From contig CAIPNN010000051.1 in NCBI GenBank assembly GCA_903866425.1, positions 1 to 14,829 on the forward strand: DNA of 14,829 nucleotides, written 5' to 3'. Both the position numbers and the translations under genes were made by a program. Position 1 is the stretch's first letter. Every line of letters begins with the position of its first letter. This document shows positions 1 to 5,350 of this stretch, piece after piece. The notes below the pieces were generated by a model. The model had not been told where the DNA came from. It was given only the letters and a program-made list of their open reading frames with translations, and searched no databases. This DNA is from an uncultured Actinomycetes bacterium. Its GTDB lineage: Bacteria > Actinomycetota > Thermoleophilia > Miltoncostaeales > Miltoncostaeaceae.

Positions 1-92
1 AACTGGTCAAGCGCATTCGCGCGACGCCACCAGATGCGCTCCCGCCGGAGGATGAGGTGGCCCGGGCAGAGGTGCTTGAGGACGGTTCCTGA
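1..92 (+). CDS. 3' end of an unidentified gene
   Basis: An open frame enters from the left edge in reading phase 3 and ends at TGA 90-92. The visible tail of 29 residues is rich in Pro, Glu, Asp and Ala (it contains RATPPDALPPEDE), and looks like an unstructured acidic C-terminus. Codon third positions are mostly G or C, like the real genes nearby. The other two forward frames do not look coding; one stops at TGA 53-55. The fragment is too short to assign a family or function. Confidence 0.6.
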   Translation, partial: LVKRIRATPPDALPPEDEVARAEVLEDGS

Positions 93-110
93 CCCGCCCG
101 CGGGCATGAT

Positions 111-125
111 TTGAATTCAGTTCAA
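111..125. promoter_or_regulatory. TTGAA-N5-TTCAA inverted repeat, candidate operator
   Basis: The arms TTGAA (111-115) and TTCAA (121-125) are perfectly complementary around a 5-base centre. Two further centre positions also fit the symmetry. The site lies in the most AT-rich stretch of the first kilobase, about 115 bases before the MarR-type start. MarR proteins commonly bind palindromes of this size and often repress their own promoter. The link to the downstream regulator is inference. Confidence 0.4.
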
Positions 126-158
126 TAAATGCCTGCAAATCCATGATTTCTCGTGTTT

Positions 159-192
159 CATAGTGCTCCATGGTGTCGCATTCCTGCGACAC
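159..192 (+). promoter_or_regulatory. Candidate -10 box followed by 8-bp perfect inverted repeat
   Basis: GTGTCGCA (173-180) and TGCGACAC (185-192) form a perfect palindrome with a TTCC centre. Just upstream, CATAGT (159-164) matches the TATAAT -10 consensus at four of six positions, which would put the transcription start near 171, at the edge of the palindrome. An operator there would block the regulator's own promoter. No convincing -35 box is visible. As RNA the palindrome would be a hairpin with a UUCC loop, but no T-run follows, so a terminator is less likely. Confidence 0.45.
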
Positions 193-239
193 TCACCACG
201 GGTCCTGTGCGGCCCGTGACGGCAACGTGAAGAGGCTTC

Positions 240-731
240 ATGTCGGGACGCACTGTGGATGCAGCGCTCAGCGGTCTGTTCGGTGACGACGAGCTGCTGC
301 TCGCGATCCCCCGTCTCGGGGAGTCGTTTGAGAACACCGAGCGGCTGGCATCGGCCGATCTGCTTGCCGCGCATGACCTGCGGCTGTCCGACCTGCTCGC
401 GCTCGACCGCATCGCGCGCGCAGGCGCCGATGGCATTCGCACCAACACGCTTGCGCGCGCCCTCGGCATCCCATCGAATCGCCTCACGTACCAACTCGCC
501 GGTCTGCAGGAGCGCGCATTCATCACGCGCTCGGCGCACCCGCGTGACGGTCGCGGCATCGTGCTTCGCCTCACGCCCGCGGGCAAGGCGATGCACAAGA
601 AGGCACTTGCGACCTACCGCGCCTTCTGCGCCAACTCGCTGGCCGGCCTCGGCCCCGAGATTGACGGGCGGCGCATCCTCGCCGCCGCCGCCATCCTCTG
701 CGACGACGCCCCGCCGCCGCCGGGGGCGTAA
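240..731 (+). CDS. MarR-family winged-helix transcriptional regulator
   Basis: The 163-residue protein has the length and order of MarR regulators: an N-terminal helical dimerisation part (about 15-60), a helix-turn-helix (about 67-90, containing TNTLARALGIPSNRLTYQL), a wing with the charged turn RDGRG (102-106), LTPAG (111-115) opening the next helix, and a C-terminal dimerisation helix. Such proteins bind palindromic DNA as dimers and release it on binding a small ligand or on oxidation. The ATG is preceded at 4 bases by GAAGAGG (229-235). Two inverted repeats upstream are candidate autoregulatory sites. It lies 9 bases before an SRPBCC gene, which may be a regulated partner. The tail after about 155 (DDAPPPPGA) is low-complexity. 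The ligand is unknown. Confidence 0.85.
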   Translation: MSGRTVDAALSGLFGDDELLLAIPRLGESFENTERLASADLLAAHDLRLSDLLALDRIARAGADGIRTNTLARALGIPSNRLTYQLAGLQERAFITRSAHPRDGRGIVLRLTPAGKAMHKKALATYRAFCANSLAGLGPEIDGRRILAAAAILCDDAPPPPGA

Positions 732-734
732 TCT
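729..734 (+). promoter_or_regulatory. Candidate -10 box (TAATCT) for a leaderless SRPBCC mRNA
   Basis: TAATCT overlaps the TAA stop of the MarR-type gene and is followed by exactly 6 bases and then ATG 741. That spacing would start transcription at or next to the A of the start codon. No Shine-Dalgarno sequence precedes the ATG. Leaderless mRNAs with this -10-to-ATG geometry are common in actinobacteria; whether this one is used is inference. Confidence 0.35.
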
Positions 735-740
735 CGCCGC

Positions 741-1154
741 ATGGCGAATGACTTTGAGGTTTCAATTGAGGTGGCGGTGCCGGCCGATGAGGCGTGGGCG
801 CTCGCTGGTGATGCGGTGCGCATCATCGAGTGGTTCGGCCCGGTCGTGGAGATCGTGATGGATGGCGACACCCGCACGGCGACCATGGGCAATGGGGCCG
901 TACTGGTGGAGCGCATCGTCGACCGTGACGACGCTGCGCGTACGTATTCATATGAGGTGATCTCGGGTATTCCCGGGCTCACGAGCCACCGCGCCACCAT
1001 CGCTGTTGATGAGGTCACTGGCGGGAGCCGCGTGCGCTGGCGCCAGGTGGCCACATCTGATGTCGAGGGCTACGACATCGAATCGCGCCTGTCGGGTGTG
1101 ATGACCGCGGGTCTCGACAGCCTGAAATCCGCGCTCGAGGGCACCTCGGGCTAG
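741..1154 (+). CDS. SRPBCC (START/polyketide cyclase-like) family protein
   Basis: This 137-residue protein has the SRPBCC helix-grip layout: a first strand with the family-typical FEVSIEVAVPADEAWAL, an alpha segment with IIEWFGPV (28-35), a series of amphipathic beta strands, a tryptophan strand VRWRQVA near 100-106 and a long C-terminal helix (about 115-133). The fold makes a deep hydrophobic cavity for lipids, polyketides or other small ligands; members can be enzymes, carriers or binding proteins. No catalytic residue can be named. Close spacing to the MarR-type gene suggests co-regulation, although TAATCT at 729-734 could give it its own leaderless start. No signal peptide is seen, so it is probably cytoplasmic. 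Confidence 0.75.
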   Translation: MANDFEVSIEVAVPADEAWALAGDAVRIIEWFGPVVEIVMDGDTRTATMGNGAVLVERIVDRDDAARTYSYEVISGIPGLTSHRATIAVDEVTGGSRVRWRQVATSDVEGYDIESRLSGVMTAGLDSLKSALEGTSG

Positions 1155-1158
1155 ACGT

Positions 1159-1186
1159 TTGCCCCGCTCGTGCGGGGATTTATACA
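1159..1186 (+). promoter_or_regulatory. Hairpin CCCCGC-TCGT-GCGGGG inside a possible amt1 promoter
   Basis: CCCCGC (1162-1167) and GCGGGG (1172-1177) pair perfectly around TCGT and are followed by ATTTATAC. This could be a short terminator for the SRPBCC gene, whose stop is 7 bases upstream. The same stretch also reads as a promoter: TTGCCC (1159-1164), 16 bases, TATACA (1181-1186). The palindrome would then fill the spacer like an operator. The T-run is poor for a terminator, so I cannot choose between the two roles. Confidence 0.4.
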
Positions 1187-1216
1187 TCGGGCCATATCCC
1201 TGGCACACCCGTTGTA

Positions 1217-1277
1217 CATGGGGCCATGATCAGCCCATGCGTCTGATTGGCATCGTTTCGCAGCCCCGGAACGGGGC
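1217..1277 (+). promoter_or_regulatory. Hairpins in the amt1 leader
   Basis: Two inverted repeats lie between the SRPBCC gene and amt1. CATGGG (1217-1222) pairs with CCCATG (1234-1239), and GCCCCG (1263-1268) pairs with CGGGGC (1272-1277) around GAA. If transcription starts near 1193, both would be in the 5' leader, with the second ending 33 bases before the start codon. No known riboswitch class is recognised. Apart from these and the promoter-like site, the 156-base gap holds nothing I can name. Confidence 0.3.
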
Positions 1278-1310
1278 GCTTGGCGTCCCGGACCCCGGAA
1301 GGTTCTCCGC

Positions 1311-2639
1311 ATGAATGCAGTTGCCATTGACACCGTCTGGGTGATCTTCGCCGGATGCCTCGTGCTGCTGATGCAGGCGGGGTTCGCAGCCCTTGAGATG
1401 GGGCTGTCGCGCATGAAGAACGCCGGTGCGGTGGCCGCGAAGATCATCGTCAACTTCGCATTGGCCATCGTGGTGTTCTGGGCCATCGGCTACGCCATCG
1501 CGTTTGGCGACGGCAGCAGCTTTGCCGGTGCCACCGCGTGGTTTATCGACATCGGCAACAGCAACGGCGTGCAGGCCCTGCAGTACTCCGGCATTGACGA
1601 AGCCACGAAGTTCTTCTTCGAGGCGATGTTCGCGGCAGTGGCACTGGCCATCGTGTGGGGCACCATGCTCGACCGGGCCCGCTTTGTGGCCTACCTGCCC
1701 TTCGCCATCCTTTTCGTGGGCCTCATCTATCCCATCGTCACCCACTGGGTGTGGGGTGGCGGCTGGCTCTTCCAGAATGGGTTCCAGGACTTCGCCGGGT
1801 CGGGCGTTGTGCACATCACCGGCGCATTCGCCGGCATCGCCGGCGCGATCGTCGTGGGCCCCCGCATCGGCAAGTTCCGGGCTGACGGCAAGCCCAACCC
1901 GATTCCGGGGCATTCGATGCCGCTCGCCATTCTCGGCGTGCTCATCCTGTGGGTGGGGTGGATGGGCTTCAACGCCGGGTCGTTCCTCGGTGCGGTGGAC
2001 AAGCCGCTTGGCACGGTGATCGTGGTGACCACCCTTGCAGGTGCCTTTGGCGTGCTGGGCGCCGTGGTGATGTCGCGCCTGCTGCTCGGCACCTACGACA
2101 TCGGCATGATGGGCAACGGTGCCATCGCCAGCCTCGGCGCGATCGCCGGCCCGTGTGCATTTGTTGATCCCTGGGCCGGTGCGCTCATCGGCGCGGTGGC
2201 GGGATGCATGATGGTGCCGATGGTGCTGCTGGTCGACCGCATGCGCATTGACGACCCCATCGGCGTGCTCGCCGGGCACGGCATGGGCGGAATCGTTGGT
2301 GTGCTCGCCGCCGGGCTGCTCGCCACGCCGGAGGCCGCCGCCAGTCTGGGCGGCCGGCCTGGCCTGTTCTATGGCGGGGGTGCAGCGCAGCTCGGCTGGC
2401 AGGCACTCGGCATGGTGTGCATCGCCGGGTTCGCCTTTGTCGCGGGGTATCTGGCCTTCTGGCTCATCGAGAAGACCATCGGCCTCCGTGCCAGCGAAGC
2501 CGACGAGACCGCGGGCCTCGATATCTCCGAGCACGGCATGTTCGGCTACCCCGAGCGGTTCATCGAGGTCATCGGTGCCGAGCCGGAGGATGCGCACTCG
2601 CACGTGGGTGCCACCCTGGGACACCCGGCGGGCGGCTGA
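1311..2639 (+). CDS. amt: Ammonium transporter Amt1
   Basis: This is a 442-residue Amt/Mep/Rh channel of the inner membrane that takes up ammonium as a trimer. Aligned by eye to E. coli AmtB, the functional residues are present: gate Phe F107 and F220, W148, D160, the twin histidines H168 and H323, and S224 in GFNAGS. The C-terminal signature GLDISEHGMFGYPE (about 402-415) is the cytoplasmic tail that in this family contacts P-II proteins. There is no cleaved signal peptide; the protein begins directly with the first membrane helix (about 8-30), unlike Amt2. The ATG has GGAAGG (1297-1302) 8 bases upstream. It is followed after 37 bases by a HAD phosphatase and then by a second amt gene. Confidence 0.95.
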   Translation: MNAVAIDTVWVIFAGCLVLLMQAGFAALEMGLSRMKNAGAVAAKIIVNFALAIVVFWAIGYAIAFGDGSSFAGATAWFIDIGNSNGVQALQYSGIDEATKFFFEAMFAAVALAIVWGTMLDRARFVAYLPFAILFVGLIYPIVTHWVWGGGWLFQNGFQDFAGSGVVHITGAFAGIAGAIVVGPRIGKFRADGKPNPIPGHSMPLAILGVLILWVGWMGFNAGSFLGAVDKPLGTVIVVTTLAGAFGVLGAVVMSRLLLGTYDIGMMGNGAIASLGAIAGPCAFVDPWAGALIGAVAGCMMVPMVLLVDRMRIDDPIGVLAGHGMGGIVGVLAAGLLATPEAAASLGGRPGLFYGGGAAQLGWQALGMVCIAGFAFVAGYLAFWLIEKTIGLRASEADETAGLDISEHGMFGYPERFIEVIGAEPEDAHSHVGATLGHPAGG

Positions 2640-2676
2640 CCCGACGCGGCGGAGCGGCACACGGCACACTGATGCC

Positions 2677-3348
2677 GTGCTCGTGCTGTTCGACATCGAC
2701 GGAACGCTGGTGCATGGCCTGCCCGAGGGCCACGCGACTGCCATGACCAATGCGATGCGTGCCGTGTGGGATGTGCCGGTGACGCCCGACGACGTGTGGG
2801 GTATTCGACCCGCAGGGCGCACCGACCGCGAGATCGCCCGGCTGGTGCTGCGAGGGCATGGCGTGGCGGATGCCGATATTGACGCGGCCAACGCGGAGTG
2901 GATGGACCTGGCCTGCCGCATGCACGCCGAGGTTGCACACCTGCATGCGCCGCCCGTCGCAGCGCCCGACGCCGCCGCGGTGACGGCAGCGCTCGTGGGA
3001 ATGGGTGCGGAACTGGCGCTTGTCACCGGCAATCTGGAGGCGATCGGCCGTGCGAAGGTGGCTGCCGCGGGGCTTGGGCATCAGTTCGCTCCCGGAGGCG
3101 GCGGGTTCGGATCCGACTCCGAGGTGCGTGCCGATCTGGTGCGGCTGGCGCGCGACCGCGCACAGGCGGGCTATACCGACGATCAGGTGGTGGTGGTGGG
3201 CGATACCCCGCGCGACATCATCGCGGCGCGCGCAGCCGGGGTGCGCGTGATTGCCGTCACCACGGGGGCGCACGATGCGGCCGCCCTGGCCGATGCCGAT
3301 GCCGTCGCCCCGCACCTCACCGGAGTACTCACGGCTTTGCAGGCATGA
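2677..3348 (+). CDS. HAD-superfamily hydrolase, phosphoglycolate phosphatase-like
   Basis: The 223-residue protein carries the HAD motifs in order: motif I DIDGT near the N-terminus (nucleophile and acid/base Asp), a helical cap of about 100 residues, motif II LVTGN, a motif III lysine candidate in GRAKVAAAG, and motif IV VVVGDTPRDI with the Mg2+ aspartates. This is subfamily I with a helical cap, typical of phosphoglycolate phosphatase-like enzymes and beta-phosphoglucomutases. The substrate cannot be read from sequence. The start is a GTG that leaves motif I at residues 6-10; no Shine-Dalgarno is within range, but CACACT (2665-2670) followed by 6 bases could be a leaderless -10 box. It is placed between two amt genes, and a role in nitrogen metabolism is not shown. 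Confidence 0.85.
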   Translation: MLVLFDIDGTLVHGLPEGHATAMTNAMRAVWDVPVTPDDVWGIRPAGRTDREIARLVLRGHGVADADIDAANAEWMDLACRMHAEVAHLHAPPVAAPDAAAVTAALVGMGAELALVTGNLEAIGRAKVAAAGLGHQFAPGGGGFGSDSEVRADLVRLARDRAQAGYTDDQVVVVGDTPRDIIAARAAGVRVIAVTTGAHDAAALADADAVAPHLTGVLTALQA

Positions 3349-3367
3349 CGCCGCCCGCCGTACGCGT

Positions 3368-3383
3368 TTCGCCCTGAGGCGAA
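3368..3383 (+). terminator. Hairpin TTCGCC-CTGA-GGCGAA after the HAD gene
   Basis: A perfect 6-bp stem with a 4-base loop sits 19 bases after the HAD stop. No T-run follows (the next bases are TACCCGC), so it would be a weak or non-canonical terminator. It could equally belong to the leader or operator region of amt2. Confidence 0.35.
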
Positions 3384-3391
3384 TACCCGCT

Positions 3392-3460
3392 GGTGCCGTT
3401 TCATCCCCGGGCACAAGGAGCCGCGCCCGGCACCCCCATAGCCTCGTCAACGAAATGGGG
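3392..3460 (+). promoter_or_regulatory. Structured 5' region of amt2
   Basis: Several complementary arms crowd the 69 bases before amt2. GGTGCCG (3392-3398) pairs with CGGCACC (3428-3434). CCGGGC (3407-3412) pairs with GCCCGG (3425-3430), which competes with the first stem. CCCCAT (3434-3439) pairs with ATGGGG (3455-3460), enclosing a small TCG/CGA stem with a TCAA tetraloop (3444-3453). The last hairpin ends 30 bases before the strong ribosome binding site. Overlapping alternative stems are the layout of a switching leader, but I recognise no known class and see no clear promoter, so even transcription of this part is assumed. Confidence 0.35.
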
Positions 3461-3490
3461 AGGTGTGCGAACGCCGACCTGAACTCAATG

Positions 3491-3498
3491 AAGGAGGA
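3491..3498 (+). promoter_or_regulatory. Strong ribosome binding site of amt2
   Basis: AAGGAGGA lies 6 bases before ATG 3505 and decides the start. The frame is also open from GTG 3463, but that start has no comparable site and would put 14 polar residues (ending GGHF) ahead of a normal signal peptide. Confidence 0.8.
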
Positions 3499-3504
3499 CA
3501 CTTC

Positions 3505-4971
3505 ATGCGTCAGAGGTCTCTTCGCCTCGGAGTTGCCGCCGCAGCACTGCTGCTGCTTGGCATCCCGGCGCTGGCCGCTGCGGCTGACGGTCCGAACCCC
3601 ACCGATATCGCCGTGAACTCCATGTGGGTTGTGATCGCTGCGATTCTGGTGCTCTTCATGCAGGCCGGTTTCGCAATGCTCGAGATCGGCCTTTCCCGCA
3701 TGAAGAACGCCGGTGCGGTCGCGGGCAAGATCGTCATCAACCTGGCCATTACATTCCTGATGTTCTGGGCGATCGGTTTCGCGCTTGGATTCGGTGATGG
3801 CAACGACTTCGTGGGTTCCGCTGGTTGGTTCCTGAGTAACTCGGACGCCGCTGGCGACGGAAACTCGCTTGGCCTGTTCGACTTCGGTAACGCCCTCGCC
3901 GCATACAACCTGCCGGTTGAGGCCGTCTTCTTCTTCCAGGCGGTGTTCTGTGCCGTGTCGCTGGCCATCGTGTTCGGCACGATGCTCGACCGCACCAAGT
4001 TCATCGCCTACATCATCTTCGGCATCGTCTTCACCGGCGTGATCTACCCGATCGTCGCCCACTGGACGTGGGGCGGTGGATGGCTGTTCCAGCAGGGCTT
4101 CCTCGACTTCGCCGGTTCCTCGATCGTGCACCTGCAGGGCGCGCTGGCGGCAATCGCCGGCACCTTGCTCCTGGGGCCACGCATCGGGAAGTTCCGAGAC
4201 GGCAAGCCACAGCCCATTCCGGGCCACTCGATTCCGCTCGCCATCCTCGGCGTGCTGATCCTGTGGGTCGGCTGGATGGGCTTCAACCCGGGTTCGTTCC
4301 TCGGGGCGGTTGGCTACAACTTCGCCGACGTCGCGATCAACACCAACCTGGCGGCCGCCGCCGGCGTCGTCGGCGCGACCATCGGTTCGCTGCTGATGTT
4401 CAAGACGCTTGACGTGTCACAGATGGGCAACGGTGCCATTGCCGGCCTCGTGGCCATCACGGCGCCGTGTGCCTTTATCGACCCGTGGGCCGCTGTGGTC
4501 ATCGGACTCGTCGTGGGTATCCTCGTGCCGCCGCTCGTCGTGCTGGTGGACAAGCTCAAGATCGATGACCCCATCGGTTGTATTCCGGTGCACGGCATCT
4601 CCGGTGTGCTCGGCACCCTCGCAGTGGGCCTCTTCGCCACGCGCGAGCGTCTCGACGCACTGAACCTCTCCGGTTCGGAGGCCGGCATCTTCTACGGCGG
4701 TGGCGGACACCAGCTGTGGGTGCAGTTCTACGGCGTGGCGGCAACCATCGCCTTCACGTTCACCGCATCGTTCATCCTGTTCGCGCTGATCAAGTACACG
4801 GTCGGCCTTCGCGTGAGCGAAGAGGACGAGATGGCGGGCCTCGACATCTCCGAACACGGTATGTATGGATACCCGGAGCAGTTCATCGAGGTTCCGGGGG
4901 CATTCCCCGACGCAGCACGCGGTATGGACCTGGCAACGCTGGGCGCGCGGTCTGCGTCGGGCAAGGAATAG
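3505..4971 (+). CDS. amtB: Ammonium transporter Amt2, with signal peptide
   Basis: This 488-residue Amt/Mep/Rh ammonium channel starts with a signal peptide: basic MRQRSLR, a hydrophobic core, and likely cleavage after about residue 26-27 (ALAAAA). The conserved pore set is complete by eye against E. coli AmtB: F148 and F260 (Phe gate), W189, D201, twin histidines H209 and H363, and S264 in GFNPGS. The cytoplasmic tail has GLDISEHGMYGYPEQ (about 445-459) and then an extension of about 30 residues. A P-II gene follows 13 bases after the stop, the classic amtB-glnK pair in which P-II plugs the channel when nitrogen is plentiful. The strong ribosome site suggests high expression. It is clearly paralogous to Amt1, with long identical blocks such as GLSRMKNAGAVA. 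Confidence 0.96.
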   Translation: MRQRSLRLGVAAAALLLLGIPALAAAADGPNPTDIAVNSMWVVIAAILVLFMQAGFAMLEIGLSRMKNAGAVAGKIVINLAITFLMFWAIGFALGFGDGNDFVGSAGWFLSNSDAAGDGNSLGLFDFGNALAAYNLPVEAVFFFQAVFCAVSLAIVFGTMLDRTKFIAYIIFGIVFTGVIYPIVAHWTWGGGWLFQQGFLDFAGSSIVHLQGALAAIAGTLLLGPRIGKFRDGKPQPIPGHSIPLAILGVLILWVGWMGFNPGSFLGAVGYNFADVAINTNLAAAAGVVGATIGSLLMFKTLDVSQMGNGAIAGLVAITAPCAFIDPWAAVVIGLVVGILVPPLVVLVDKLKIDDPIGCIPVHGISGVLGTLAVGLFATRERLDALNLSGSEAGIFYGGGGHQLWVQFYGVAATIAFTFTASFILFALIKYTVGLRVSEEDEMAGLDISEHGMYGYPEQFIEVPGAFPDAARGMDLATLGARSASGKE

Positions 4972-4984
4972 GGAGGAGGCCAAC

Positions 4985-5350
4985 GTGAAGAAGATCGAGG
5001 CGTTCATCCGCCACGAGGCGTTCGACGAGATCCGCGACAAGCTGGCGACCATGGGGCTTCCCTCCATGTCCATCAGCGAGGTCAAGGGCTCGGGCCGCCA
5101 GGGCGGATACACCGAGAGTTACCGGGGCGCGAAGACCACCATCTTCATGCGTCCCAAGATCAAGTTGGAGATCGCGCTCGACGACAGCGATGTCGAGCGG
5201 GCAGTCGATGTGATCCTCGAGCACGCCCACACGGGCGAGCCCGGGGACGGGAAGATCTTCATCATCCCGATTGACGACGCAGTTCGCGTCAGGACGGGTG
5301 AGCGCGGGGACATCGTCCTCGCTCCGCACCCTGAGGAGGGTTCGGCCTAG
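4985..5350 (+). CDS. glnK: P-II nitrogen regulatory protein (GlnK/GlnB) lacking Tyr51
   Basis: This 121-residue P-II trimer protein aligns with E. coli GlnB without gaps through residue 106. Ligand residues are present: R38 and Q39, K58, T83, the B-loop GDGK (87-90), R101 and R103. They serve ATP/ADP and 2-oxoglutarate binding. The T-loop reads GGYTESYRGAKTTIFMRP: Tyr46 is kept, but Tyr51, uridylylated in proteobacteria and adenylylated in actinobacteria such as Corynebacterium, is Thr. Covalent control at 51 is therefore not expected; control by nucleotides and 2-oxoglutarate should remain. The GTG start has GGAGGAGG 5 bases upstream, overlapping nothing but touching the amt2 stop. The tail after 110 (APHPEEGSA) is a short extension. 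No glnD follows; the next gene is convergent. Confidence 0.95.
   Translation: MKKIEAFIRHEAFDEIRDKLATMGLPSMSISEVKGSGRQGGYTESYRGAKTTIFMRPKIKLEIALDDSDVERAVDVILEHAHTGEPGDGKIFIIPIDDAVRVRTGERGDIVLAPHPEEGSA

Noticed and set aside
1230..3032. 600-codon open frame on the minus strand opposite amt1 and the HAD gene
   Set aside because: It mirrors the plus-strand codon bias; the product is His/Arg/Gly-rich without any domain, and the plus-strand frames hold conserved Amt and HAD motifs.
3463..3504. GTG 3463 as the amt2 start
   Set aside because: It adds 14 polar residues before a good signal peptide and has no strong ribosome site, while ATG 3505 follows AAGGAGGA at 6 bases.
3349..3504. GlnR-type (GTnAC/GAAAC) nitrogen-regulator box upstream of amt2
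   Set aside because: Isolated GTAC and GTTTC words occur, but no pair has the required spacing, so a GlnR site is not supported.
2569..4227. 552-codon minus-strand open frame across the HAD gene and the 5' half of amt2
   Set aside because: No recognisable domain; it runs antisense to two confidently identified genes and the leader between them, as expected by chance in GC-rich DNA.
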